Part shown: piece by piece, positions 33,883 through 42,188 of the stretch | How the letters are laid out: each line of letters begins with the position of its first letter | Numbering within the stretch: the first letter of the stretch is position 1 | Source of the DNA: Halorussus salilacus | Lineage (GTDB): Archaea; Halobacteriota; Halobacteria; Halobacteriales; Haladaptataceae | Assembly (NCBI RefSeq): GCF_024138125.1 | Contig: NZ_CP099993.1 | Location: 372,001 to 436,000, forward strand | DNA length: 64,000 bases | Direction: 5' to 3' | Program-made: the position numbers and the translations under genes | Notes under the pieces: model-generated | Told to the model about the DNA's origin: nothing | The model's input: only the letters and a program-made list of their open reading frames with translations | The model's database searches: none

Positions 33883-34262
33883 CGGTCCTCGGGCTCCTGC
33901 CCGATCCGGAATTTGGCCGGGTCGCTCAGCGATTCCATCATCTGCCGGGTCGTCGAGACCAGGGTGTGCCGCCGGGGTTCCCACCCGAACCGGACACACC
34001 ACCGGTCCCAGCCATCGAACCGACTGGGTTTCTTGCGCGTGATGTCCTGCTCACCCTGGTAGGCCATCTGCGCCGGGACGTGGACCGCCGGTGCCGACGC
34101 CGGATAATCCGGCGGCAGCTCGTACCGCAAGGTGCTGACCTGTGGTGTCCAGTCCGACGGATACGTGAACCGGACCAGGTCAACAAGCCGGTCCGACCGG
34201 CGACGGACCGTGTACGCCTCGGTGAGCGCGGCCAGCTCCTTGTGCAGGCGGTGGTCGTTCAT
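33879..34262 (-). CDS. E2-like conjugating protein with Cys89
   Basis: A 127-residue UBC-fold-like protein. After LPPDYPASAPAVHVP (the E2 YP..P strand) come a variable loop and GWDRWCVRFGWEPRRHTL, where Cys89 lies five residues before the W-x-P, as in E2 active sites. Length and order fit prokaryotic E2-like families. It would take the Ubl from the E1 domain as a thioester. ATGA overlaps on both sides (with Ubl upstream and the Cys-free E2 downstream) show tight co-translation. Without a structure the fold call rests on these landmarks and the operon. Confidence 0.72.
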   Translation of the reverse strand: MNDHRLHKELAALTEAYTVRRRSDRLVDLVRFTYPSDWTPQVSTLRYELPPDYPASAPAVHVPAQMAYQGEQDITRKKPSRFDGWDRWCVRFGWEPRRHTLVSTTRQMMESLSDPAKFRIGQEPEDR

Positions 34263-34495
34263 TGCCCGGCCGCTCCCCCGAAGTAGGTGTCCTTCGGCAT
34301 GAACGCGACCCGGGCGTCCTCCGGGACGTGTTTGATCTCGTCGCGGTCACTCAGCGTCACGATACTCCCATCCTCGTCCGCATAGGTCGCCAGGTCGTTC
34401 TCGGCCGCGCCCACCTGCGCCTTCACTTCCGCGATGGTGGTGTCCTCATCCAGTTCGTAGGTCTCGCCGTCCGCCTCGATGTGTGTTTGCCCCAT
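34259..34495 (-). CDS. Ubiquitin-like modifier with processable Gly-Gly tail
   Basis: A 78-residue beta-grasp-like protein: HIEADGETYELDEDTTIAEV resembles the first hairpin and helix, and SDRDEIKHVPEDARVAFMP the last strands. It ends YFGGAAGQ: a Gly-Gly followed by four residues, as in ubiquitin precursors that need a peptidase, and the JAB domain for that is in the same operon. The ATG at 34495 was chosen because a GGAG-type ribosome site lies about ten bases before it. A GTG at 34642 would add a disordered 49-residue tail, and remains possible because it would close the gap to the gene before. The stop overlaps the next start (ATGA). Confidence 0.75.
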   Translation of the reverse strand: MGQTHIEADGETYELDEDTTIAEVKAQVGAAENDLATYADEDGSIVTLSDRDEIKHVPEDARVAFMPKDTYFGGAAGQ

Positions 34496-34678
34496 TGCTG
34501 GTTCTCCCCCCGATTGGGTTTCGTTCCCCGCCACAGGAACATCGTCAGGGCCCTGTGCACTCCCCTCGGTGCTGGCTGGGCCGACCCCACGGTCACCGCG
34601 GTCCGGAATCCCTTCGTCCACCAGCGGTGATTCCGAAACCACAGAGACTGGATCTCTGCGGTCGGTCAGCGACCGATT

Positions 34679-34813
34679 CTACCACCAGTAGTGCCCGGGA
34701 AGCTCGACCGGTGCCGTGAACGCCGTTGAGGCGTACGGGTTCTCCGTGTCCCACTCCCCCCACCCGGTCGTCGGGTACGGATCTTGCTCCCGTGGGCTGT
34801 GTGTGCCTGTCAT
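34679..34813 (-). CDS. 44-residue small protein at the head of the Ubl operon
   Basis: A short frame from the ATG at 34813, rich in Pro, Thr, Gly and aromatic residues, beginning MTGTHSPREQDPYPTTG and ending LPGHYWW. The codon use is haloarchaeal-like. A TATA-like GGTTTATG (minus strand, 34843-34850) lies about 33 bases before the ATG. It could be a leader peptide or a tiny operon protein. No family is recognised. Confidence 0.4.
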   Translation of the reverse strand: MTGTHSPREQDPYPTTGWGEWDTENPYASTAFTAPVELPGHYWW

Positions 34814-34854
34814 AGGCAACTTGAGGCTACACCGGGCTAGGTCATAAACCTATG

Positions 34855-34877
34855 GTTAACTAATACTCTTTGTTAAC
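34855..34877. promoter_or_regulatory. Paired GTTAAC sites between divergent operons
   Basis: Two palindromic GTTAAC hexamers (34855-34860 and 34872-34877) sit 11 bases apart in the gap between the Ubl operon and the divergent winged-helix gene, next to the TATA-like boxes of both. They are a good candidate operator for that regulator. Confidence 0.45.
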
Positions 34878-34942
34878 ACTAATAGAACGTATATTTTCAC
34901 CCTTTATTACGATGGAAGCCGTAGAGAGACCGACCGAGACTT

Positions 34943-35530
34943 ATGGAGCCGGATCAGACGGAACCACTCGATTGGCTTGCCACAGTTATCAGCGGATGCG
35001 CGAACCTGCCCCGGTTAGCACTGCTACTTGGCTTCTCGCAGGGCTACACAGCACAGGAAGTCACAGATATACTCGAGATCTCGCGGCCCGGCGTCCAAAA
35101 GAACATCGAGCGGATGATCGAAGCCGACCTCGTCTATCGACCCGCAGCCGATGATGCACCAACATACGCATTAACCCCGATTGGGGAATTCTTTGCCAGC
35201 TTTATCGATGACCACGGACCCGTCCTCCTGACCGCCCTCACCATCCTGCGCGACTCTGAGGCGACCATCCAGCAACAACTGGAGGACAGCCCCGTCGCCG
35301 ACGGAATGAGCCAGACAGAGCAAGACCGATTGGTCCACACCCGGAAATGGCAGGAAACAAACAACCAAATCCACGACCTACTTGAACGACACACCCACGA
35401 CCGTCCCGGTGCGGCCGAGAGCTCGATAGACCGGGCCTTCGCGACCCGCTCCCCTTTCTCCCGTGAGGAATTCGGTGACATCCTCGATGAAGTCAAGGAG
35501 GACGACGTGGACGAGACGAACGAGGAATGA
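34943..35530 (+). CDS. Winged-helix regulator divergent from the Ubl operon
   Basis: A 195-residue protein with an ArsR/MarR-like helix-turn-helix at about residues 20-60: GYTAQEVTDILEISRPGVQK then NIERMIEADLVYR. A long helical C-terminal part follows. It resembles the regulator at 25812-26264. It is transcribed away from the Ubl operon across a 130-base gap that carries paired GTTAAC sites, so it probably controls both directions. Its stop overlaps the next start (ATGA), tying it to the 508-residue protein. Confidence 0.7.
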   Translation: MEPDQTEPLDWLATVISGCANLPRLALLLGFSQGYTAQEVTDILEISRPGVQKNIERMIEADLVYRPAADDAPTYALTPIGEFFASFIDDHGPVLLTALTILRDSEATIQQQLEDSPVADGMSQTEQDRLVHTRKWQETNNQIHDLLERHTHDRPGAAESSIDRAFATRSPFSREEFGDILDEVKEDDVDETNEE

Positions 35531-37053
35531 CCGTGGAACACGCTCGGGCGTTCACACCCGACACCGATGTTGCACGCCTAAACCCAAGCCAAAGTACCCT
35601 CTCCATCACGCCATCCGCCTATACGGGCACAGGCGCCGTCTCCTTCCCCCTGTACGGGTTGGTCGAGGAGATCATACACGGCAGTGAGGCGATGAACGGC
35701 CACATCCGAACGATGCACCTCCTCGAACGAGACAACCAACACGCACTCACCAATCTCATCGACGGCCGCACCGACGTCGCCACCGCGAAGGAACGGATCA
35801 TACAGAACGAACTGGCGTGCACCCGACTCTACAACGAGTGTGCCGCGTTCGTCGAGACCCTCGACCAGTACGCACTCCAAGCGCGTTCCCACAAGATTGC
35901 CGCCATGGATACAACCGGTCTCCGGACCCAAATCCAACGTCTCCAAAACACCTTCTCCATTCCTACAGAGGGCCAACTTTACGCCCACCCCGACCAGTTC
36001 CGAGATGAATTTGCGTATCTCGGCATCGATGCGACCGGAGACACGATGAACGATGGCGTGCCTGACCTGGCCGCCGAAGAGCCGACCATACTCCAACGGT
36101 TCAGCGCCGCTCTCACCGAACAGGCAGTCATCCGCCGAGAGACCCATACGACCGAGCTCTATACGAAACTGGAGCAACTGGAAAACCGATTTGGCTCGTC
36201 GCTCATCGCCCGCCTGGCCGGATTCTTGGCACTGAACATCCCCATTATCGATCTCGAGGAAGACCCGGCAACCCGCACCGAGACCGTGACGGCAATTGAT
36301 ATCACGGCCCGATTCGAGGCGATTTACACCGCCATGATGAACACGACGGACCCCCCGCCAGCCATTCCCGAAGTCCCTGACCGCACCAGGAACGCCGACA
36401 CGAAGCAATCCGTTTTGCCGGACACAGATAAAGTCACCCTACGACAGTGGCTCACCGACATCATCACCGCGGCGGACATCGACGCAACACCCTACCGGCG
36501 TGCTGACCCCCCGCTCCCCCTGCTTGACCTCCCGCTCAGCCAGACCCCCTCCTATTCCACCATTCTGGCCAGCATTCAACAAAGCGACACACTGGCGGCC
36601 TGCCCCTCCCTCGTCGAGGACTTGCTGATTGATGCCTATCTTGCATTCGGCTCCCACGGATGTGTCATCCTCTGCACCCCCGAGATGACCCCCATCGGCT
36701 ACCTGCCGAACGCCTACCTCGCTCAAGCAGAACTGGATTCGGGAAATTACTGGTTCGAACTCTTCGAGTTTCTTGCGGCCAGCGGCACCGTCGCCCAACT
36801 CATCCACCTGAATGAAACGAACACCTCAGCAACCGAGTTACACTGTCCGTTCTGTCGTGTGGTCCATACCCCCTCTGACAGCAACTGCGCCTGGGACGCC
36901 CTCCTCGGCCCAATCGGAAAGACCCTCGCCCGCCCTCATCTTTGGACTGGATACCGGACCCACACTGCTCCGTACGTCGACGACTTCGTGAGCACCACCG
37001 TCCCTGGCGAAGCCCAGTTAGCTTCCGAACGCACCCGCCTCAACCACCCATAA
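35527..37053 (+). CDS. 508-residue protein of unknown function, coupled to the regulator
   Basis: No family recognised. The N-terminal 250 residues are mostly helical and polar (repeated RDNQHAL, RLYNECAAFVETL type helices). A Pro-rich linker lies near residue 275, and a C-terminal region has LHCPFCRVVHTPSDSNC, a possible single-zinc knuckle, and a hydrophobic strand GSHGCVILCTPEMTPIGYLP. It starts inside the stop of the winged-helix gene. Position suggests a partner, target or sensor for the Ubl system across the divergent promoter, but no direct evidence supports that. Codon use matches the Ubl region. Confidence 0.5.
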   Translation: MTVEHARAFTPDTDVARLNPSQSTLSITPSAYTGTGAVSFPLYGLVEEIIHGSEAMNGHIRTMHLLERDNQHALTNLIDGRTDVATAKERIIQNELACTRLYNECAAFVETLDQYALQARSHKIAAMDTTGLRTQIQRLQNTFSIPTEGQLYAHPDQFRDEFAYLGIDATGDTMNDGVPDLAAEEPTILQRFSAALTEQAVIRRETHTTELYTKLEQLENRFGSSLIARLAGFLALNIPIIDLEEDPATRTETVTAIDITARFEAIYTAMMNTTDPPPAIPEVPDRTRNADTKQSVLPDTDKVTLRQWLTDIITAADIDATPYRRADPPLPLLDLPLSQTPSYSTILASIQQSDTLAACPSLVEDLLIDAYLAFGSHGCVILCTPEMTPIGYLPNAYLAQAELDSGNYWFELFEFLAASGTVAQLIHLNETNTSATELHCPFCRVVHTPSDSNCAWDALLGPIGKTLARPHLWTGYRTHTAPYVDDFVSTTVPGEAQLASERTRLNHP

Positions 37054-38044
37054 ACCGACACCTGCAAAAGCTCCGACACAGTAATCATCGCCTGGTCACA
37101 TTTTCAGTCCATTCCCGCACCGCAACCGGTGATACTCCCCTCACCCGCGTTGCCCCCAGGTCCGCCTCGCGCACACACGACCCGGCACGCCGCCAGTCCT
37201 CATCCAGATTTGTCCGAGCTACCGCCCAGCAGTCCACTACGCTCCCGAGGTCTTCCTACGGGCAATATCCACCCGGCGTTGCCCCCTAGGTCCCGTTCGA
37301 CTTCGAACAATAGACCGCCTCCCGGGTATCCAGCCCCCACCCCGTGGTCCAGACAGAACAGCCCTTCCGTACCTCAACCAGGGTTCTCCACGCACACAGA
37401 ACCGCCCCTCGCGTGCTGTACTCCCCCATCCTCCGAGCACCATCCGCGGCCCTCACCGATTGACCAAACGCCCGGGGAACGGTGAAGGCCGCCAACACCC
37501 CAGCTGCCCGGCCGCCATCTCCCACCACACCCCGGACACACGCGCATTCCGTGGAACTGCACGACCCCCTTGACGCCACCGTCGTGTGGCCTTCCCCCTT
37601 CCATCGGTTCACGCACCTCGTGCCGTGAACGCATCGCCGTCCCCGTCCCCTCAGCGTGACCGGCCCACCAGCCGCGTCACCCCCGTTCCTAGCGATCGAC
37701 CCCACACGGGCCCGATCGCCCACCCTCCTCTTCTCCCCTCCTTTCCGCTTTCTCTCCCCTTCCCTCTCCTTCCCTCCTCCTTCTCTTTCCCTTCCTCTTT
37801 TTCCACCCCCTTCCTTATTCGGGATGGCAGAAATCACGAGCAGGCGTTAGAGCACCTCTCGGCGATGCTGATCGCGTAGATCTCGAAAATAAATGCTGAG
37901 AAGGAAAATAACGCACGTACTCATTTCGAGCGCATCGATTCGCCGCTCTCGGCTTTTGTTCCGTAGCTGAATAGCTACGATGAGAACGAGTTGATTTTCA
38001 GCCGTGAAAATCAATCATCGCCACTCCACGGCTGCGGAAGTCAC
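37054..38044. other. Gene-free kilobase with polypyrimidine tract
   Basis: No convincing gene. From about 37710 to 37815 the plus strand is nearly all C and T (runs such as CTCCTCTTCTCCCCTCC), an H-DNA-type tract. GCGTTGCCCCC followed by AGGTCC recurs near 37148 and, with one extra T, near 37272. From 37860 the composition turns AT-rich with small hairpins (GTAGCT-GAAT-AGCTAC at 37965-37980). This could hold the element's replication origin, given the PrimPol and HerA genes. Confidence 0.45.
37991..38014 (-). terminator. Perfect 10-bp hairpin after the HerA-type gene
   Basis: TTGATTTTCA, a GCCG loop and TGAAAATCAA. It lies about 30 bases past the stop of the minus-strand ATPase gene, where a transcription end signal would be. 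A role as an origin or protein-binding site is equally possible. Confidence 0.4.
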
Positions 38045-40036
38045 CTAGACGAAGGCCGAAATTGGTTTGAACACGACCCGGTCCGGCACGTGGCCAAACC
38101 GTTCCTGGACCGCTGATTGAATCCGGTCCCTGACAGCGTCCTCGATGGTGACGACCTGCACCGTATCCACCCCGGCGTCCAAACACTTCTCAATATTCGT
38201 GACTTCATGTTCGGGACTGCACGCGACCTCGATGGCAATCGTCTCATCCGCCCGCTCCGCATAGACGTCGATCCGCTGGGACCCGACCGCAAACTCAAGC
38301 TCTGCCGCGAACCCGTGAGCCGCATAATACTCCTTGACCTGGTGTTGCCAGTACCGGTGGACGATGCCCCGGCGACCGGTCTCCGGCACGTCGTAGCCCC
38401 GCTCGTCGAGGACGTCCCGGCCCACAGGGGTCAGTTCCAACAGTGTCGGGTTGCGGCCCGGCCGGCCCGTGGGTACCGTGACTTCTCGCACCAAGCCGAG
38501 TGTCACCAACTCGGATTTCGCCGCCGTCCCGTTCTTCGAGCCGACCCCGATTGCCTCGTACCGCTTCGATATCGAGAGGAACGGCATCTCGGTCACGCTA
38601 GCGAGCAACGCTTCTGCGATCTCCCCGACCGGTGTGGTCTCGTCCGCCGTCTCCGCCTCACTTGTGATCCCGAGGTACTCGTTGAACCGGTCCGGCCGGA
38701 CGCGGTCCTGAACGGGCAAGGCCTCGAGTTCCGGTGCCATCCGGGCTCGAATCTCCGCCTCGGTCATCGCCTTGTCCAACTCGTAGTCCGGCAACCGGAT
38801 CGGGACCGGTTCCCGGTCGGCCAATTTGAACAGGCCTTCCCCCTTCTGCATGGTCCGGGTGAACTCCGTCTCCTCCGGGTCCAACCCGAAGGTCTGGGCC
38901 ATCTCCTGGATGTCGGTGCCACTGCCCAGGGTCAACCAGAGTTTCGCGGTCGTGTTCGCTTTCAGGCTGTCCGAGAGTTTGGATGGTTCGTGGTCTGCAA
39001 CGACCAATCCCTCTCCGAACTCGCGGATCTTCCCGACGAGGTCGTCGATCGGTGGATACCCCGAGGCCGGTTGGCGGCTCCGGTTCACATCGAAGACGCG
39101 CTTGGCCTCATCGAACATGATGAGATGGCGCAATTTTTGGCGCTGACCCATCGCATCCCGGTAGTAGAAGATCCAGGTCAGGAGGGCCTCGACGACGAAG
39201 TTGGTCACGTACTGGTTCGGCTCTTTCAACTCTAAGACCACGTTCCGGTCGAGCAACGCGTCGATGGGATACCCCTGGCTGCAATCGAAGATGGCGCCGG
39301 AGAACCCGGTCATCATGGACAGCCGACTGTGGACCCGTTCCTTGTACTTGAACCGGGGCGAGGCCGGCCGAATCTCATCAGCCGCCACCAGGTCCCGCAA
39401 CTCAAACAGTGACGGATACTGGTCGGTTGCGGCGGTGTCGTACAACTCGTAAATCCGCCGGAGCTGGTCGAGGAAGTAGCTTTCCGACCCGATCAGCAGG
39501 TCGGTTGCATGCGCGAACGTGTCCGCGAGGATTTCGCCCCACTTGCCGGGTTGAACGTCCGGCGGTGGCTGTAAAGGGTTGAACTTGAAATCCCGCCAGT
39601 TGACCACGAGCAGGTCCTGGTGCTGGACGAGGTGCCGATAATCGTTCTTGAAGTCGAAGACCAGGAACGGGACGTCATGACCCACGGCCGTCGCCATCAG
39701 GTTGTAGAAAAATGTCGTCTTCCCAGCCCCGGTCATGCCGACAAGCAACAGGTGCTCGTTGACCTGGTCGCGGGTCAACCCGATTCGTCGCCCGTCCGGA
39801 TCCGTTCCGATGCCAACCGGCCCGTCCACCACCTCGTACGGATAGAACACGTCTTTGGTCACAGCCCGGGCGGCCTGCTGTTCGTAGAGCTCCCGGAGGT
39901 CCGCATACGTCTCGGCATCCATCGACGCGATCGTCAGCAACTTCGCCATCCGGTCCTCGGATTCGCCGACCCGTTCCATCAAGGCCTGTAACTGTTCGAC
40001 CTCGTGGGGCCGCGGCCGCTCACCGGACTCACTCAT
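38045..40036 (-). CDS. HerA/VirB4-type ATPase with C-terminal nuclease-like domain
   Basis: A 663-residue protein. The RecA-like HerA/FtsK-type ATPase has Walker A GMTGAGKTTFF at 100-110, a VFDFKNDYRH strand, Walker B HLIMFDEAKR near 305, and a sensor region VVADHEPSKL. After a winged-helix linker (residues 490-560) comes a PD-(D/E)XK-like domain: ELEFAVGSQRIDVYAE, then TIAIEVACSPEHE. The D...E-x-A order fits restriction-type folds. The enzyme may pump and cut or bind DNA during transfer, or supply defence as other HerA-nuclease pairs do; here both parts are one chain. The 201-residue protein follows upstream by 21 bases, making a two-gene operon. Confidence 0.78.
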   Translation of the reverse strand: MSESGERPRPHEVEQLQALMERVGESEDRMAKLLTIASMDAETYADLRELYEQQAARAVTKDVFYPYEVVDGPVGIGTDPDGRRIGLTRDQVNEHLLLVGMTGAGKTTFFYNLMATAVGHDVPFLVFDFKNDYRHLVQHQDLLVVNWRDFKFNPLQPPPDVQPGKWGEILADTFAHATDLLIGSESYFLDQLRRIYELYDTAATDQYPSLFELRDLVAADEIRPASPRFKYKERVHSRLSMMTGFSGAIFDCSQGYPIDALLDRNVVLELKEPNQYVTNFVVEALLTWIFYYRDAMGQRQKLRHLIMFDEAKRVFDVNRSRQPASGYPPIDDLVGKIREFGEGLVVADHEPSKLSDSLKANTTAKLWLTLGSGTDIQEMAQTFGLDPEETEFTRTMQKGEGLFKLADREPVPIRLPDYELDKAMTEAEIRARMAPELEALPVQDRVRPDRFNEYLGITSEAETADETTPVGEIAEALLASVTEMPFLSISKRYEAIGVGSKNGTAAKSELVTLGLVREVTVPTGRPGRNPTLLELTPVGRDVLDERGYDVPETGRRGIVHRYWQHQVKEYYAAHGFAAELEFAVGSQRIDVYAERADETIAIEVACSPEHEVTNIEKCLDAGVDTVQVVTIEDAVRDRIQSAVQERFGHVPDRVVFKPISAFV

Positions 40037-40057
40037 CGGAGGCTCATGCTCCTCCGG

Positions 40058-40663
40058 CTAGTCACCGCCACCATCGGAGGTGTCCTCACCGTCAGGCGGC
40101 TGCCGCCCGGCCCGTTGTTCGCGGACCTGTTCATGGGCCTGTTCGAGAGTATCGAAGGTGACGTCGCCGGAGGCCAGGACGGTCTCGGCGATCCACCGTG
40201 CTTCCTCCGGGGTCAACTGGTCCGTCCGCTCGCCGGACATCTTCTCGCGGATGACCGCGGGGTCGATGGGTGCGGTCGCCTCCACGTCGATACTGGCCCG
40301 TACGTGCCGGTCGAAATGCTGGTGTTCAGCCCGCTGGATACCTTCCTTGGCCAGATACTGGAATGGTGGATGGAAGTCGATCGTCGCGCGGTAGAAGAAC
40401 CCGAGCGTATCCTCGATGGCGGTCCGCAGCGGTGCTGCATCATCGGCCCGGGGATCGAACACCTGGGCGAGGTCCCGTGCTTCCATATGATCGAACAGGA
40501 GCGCGAAATCGAAGAGGGCGTGGCGCACCCGGGTCCGGATGGTCGCCCGGATATCGCGTTCGGTCTGTGACCGCGATTCGATCTCCGCTTCCCCAAGGAG
40601 GTAGTGGCGTTCTCGTTCATTGAGAATCCCGCGTGGCCGTGACGGATCGGTAGCCTTGTCCAT
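40058..40663 (-). CDS. Helical plasmid-type protein, unknown
   Basis: A 201-residue, mostly helical protein. The N-terminus GILNERERHYLLGEAEIESR is a pattern I associate with a common haloarchaeal plasmid family of unknown function. The middle (RVRHALFDFALLFDHM) is a hydrophobic helix pair, and the tail is acidic and disordered. It lies 21 bases before the HerA-type gene on the same strand, so both may act in element transfer or maintenance. It is divergent from the integrase at 40759. Confidence 0.6.
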   Translation of the reverse strand: MDKATDPSRPRGILNERERHYLLGEAEIESRSQTERDIRATIRTRVRHALFDFALLFDHMEARDLAQVFDPRADDAAPLRTAIEDTLGFFYRATIDFHPPFQYLAKEGIQRAEHQHFDRHVRASIDVEATAPIDPAVIREKMSGERTDQLTPEEARWIAETVLASGDVTFDTLEQAHEQVREQRAGRQPPDGEDTSDGGGD

Positions 40664-40758
40664 CGGTTATCTCCCCATGGTGTAGGTCAGCACCTCTATG
40701 CTTAAGCGTATCGGCATGTTAGCACACCCCGTGGACAGACGACGTCCATTCACTAGGT

Positions 40759-41967
40759 ATGACGCGACACACGGATTCACCGAAGCCATCACAGACGGTC
40801 CAGCCCACGGCAAGGAGAACGGCGGACGGATGGCCGCTCGAGTACGACATCGAAGATGAATTCAGTGTTGTCCCGGACCCGGCACTCGAGTACCTCAATG
40901 AACGCCAAGCCGACGAGTATCATAGCTACCGGCTCCGGTTATTGACGTGGTTAGTCACGGCGGGGAAATCGCCAGCCGACAATGAGGGCCTCGCGCTCCG
41001 GACGGCAAAGAACTACGCCAGTCGCATGGATCAGTTCTATCGATGGCTCTGGGAGTACCATGGCTATACCACACGAGTTCCACACGAGCGTGCCGACCAG
41101 TATGTGACGAGCCTTGCCCGAGACACCCTCTGCCAGACTACTGGCACCCCGTACAGTGAGTCCTCGAAACGGAAACTCGTCAATGCCGTCTCCAAACTGG
41201 CTGAGTGGCGCCACCTCGAATTTGGGGATGACCGTTGGGAGCCGGACAGAACGTTTAGCGAGACCGCTGCTAACCACGCGGACGTGTTCACCACCGCGGA
41301 ACGGCACCGCCTCCGCGAGGGCGTCCTTGAGTTTGAGACCATCCCGGCATACAACAATCTCTCGCCGCCCGAGCGTGATCGGTGGAAGGCCTATCTGGCT
41401 CAACGGCTTGGCAAGCCCAAAGCCGAGGTCTCCCCTCAAGACTGGACGGTACAGAACACCAGTTGGAAATTCCCTTCCTTGATTCGGACCGCACTTGATG
41501 CCGGACTCCGCCCGTGTGAAGTTGAACGGGCAGAGACGGATTGGGTGCGCGCCGAGAAAGAAACACTGTATATTCCGAAGGAGGATGCCTCGAAGAATCG
41601 GGAGAACTGGGAGGTCGCCTTACGGCCCGATACGGTAATGGCCCTCCAGAAGTGGCTCGAACAACGCACGAACCAGACGAAGTATGACGGCCGGAAAGCA
41701 CTCTGGCTCAACCGACAGGCAAACCCATACACGTCCAACACGTTGAATCACTGGCTCCGGAAACTGTGTGACGACGTCGGCATCGACCGCGCGAACCGGA
41801 ACCTTACATGGTACAGTATCCGGCACAGCGTTGGAACGCTAATGGTGAGCAACGGCACCCTCGCGGAGGCCCGTGACCAACTCCGCCACAAATCTACGGA
41901 ATCAACCATGCAGTACGTCCATACGACACCTGACGACCGGCGAAAGACACTCGAAAAAATGGGCTGA
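40759..41967 (+). CDS. Tyrosine recombinase/integrase (internal copy)
   Basis: A 402-residue phage-type integrase. The N-terminal SAM-like DNA-binding region covers residues 50-150; the catalytic part shows ALDAGLRPCEVERAE (Arg I), WYSIRHSVGTLM (His-x-x-Arg region) and LRHKSTESTMQYVH with the Tyr nucleophile. It is a distant relative of the integrase at 45307-46410, with the same layout and shared phrases such as IPKE and LRHKS. No att-like repeat was noticed beside it. It may belong to an older element that merged with this one, or serve excision. Confidence 0.85.
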   Translation: MTRHTDSPKPSQTVQPTARRTADGWPLEYDIEDEFSVVPDPALEYLNERQADEYHSYRLRLLTWLVTAGKSPADNEGLALRTAKNYASRMDQFYRWLWEYHGYTTRVPHERADQYVTSLARDTLCQTTGTPYSESSKRKLVNAVSKLAEWRHLEFGDDRWEPDRTFSETAANHADVFTTAERHRLREGVLEFETIPAYNNLSPPERDRWKAYLAQRLGKPKAEVSPQDWTVQNTSWKFPSLIRTALDAGLRPCEVERAETDWVRAEKETLYIPKEDASKNRENWEVALRPDTVMALQKWLEQRTNQTKYDGRKALWLNRQANPYTSNTLNHWLRKLCDDVGIDRANRNLTWYSIRHSVGTLMVSNGTLAEARDQLRHKSTESTMQYVHTTPDDRRKTLEKMG

Positions 41968-42188
41968 CAATCCTTGAAATTCTTAAGCGAGAATCCGTTT
42001 TTGGACTCGTGCTGGATACCTGCTCTACATCTACCACTCAGTGACAATCAGTCCTGAGTGCGTTAGAGGCTTAACTCAACAACAATCACCTACCAAATCC
42101 CTGAATAACACAGCAGTGGGTTCTCGGGCATACTTCGGTATATCACGAAGTATTTGCTTCTGTAGTATTGAAATTCAATTAACCAACT

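Noticed and set aside
37286-37837. A 183-codon minus frame in the gene-free kilobase
   Set aside because: The product is a run of Gly, Arg, Glu and Lys from the polypurine strand, with no domain or promoter.
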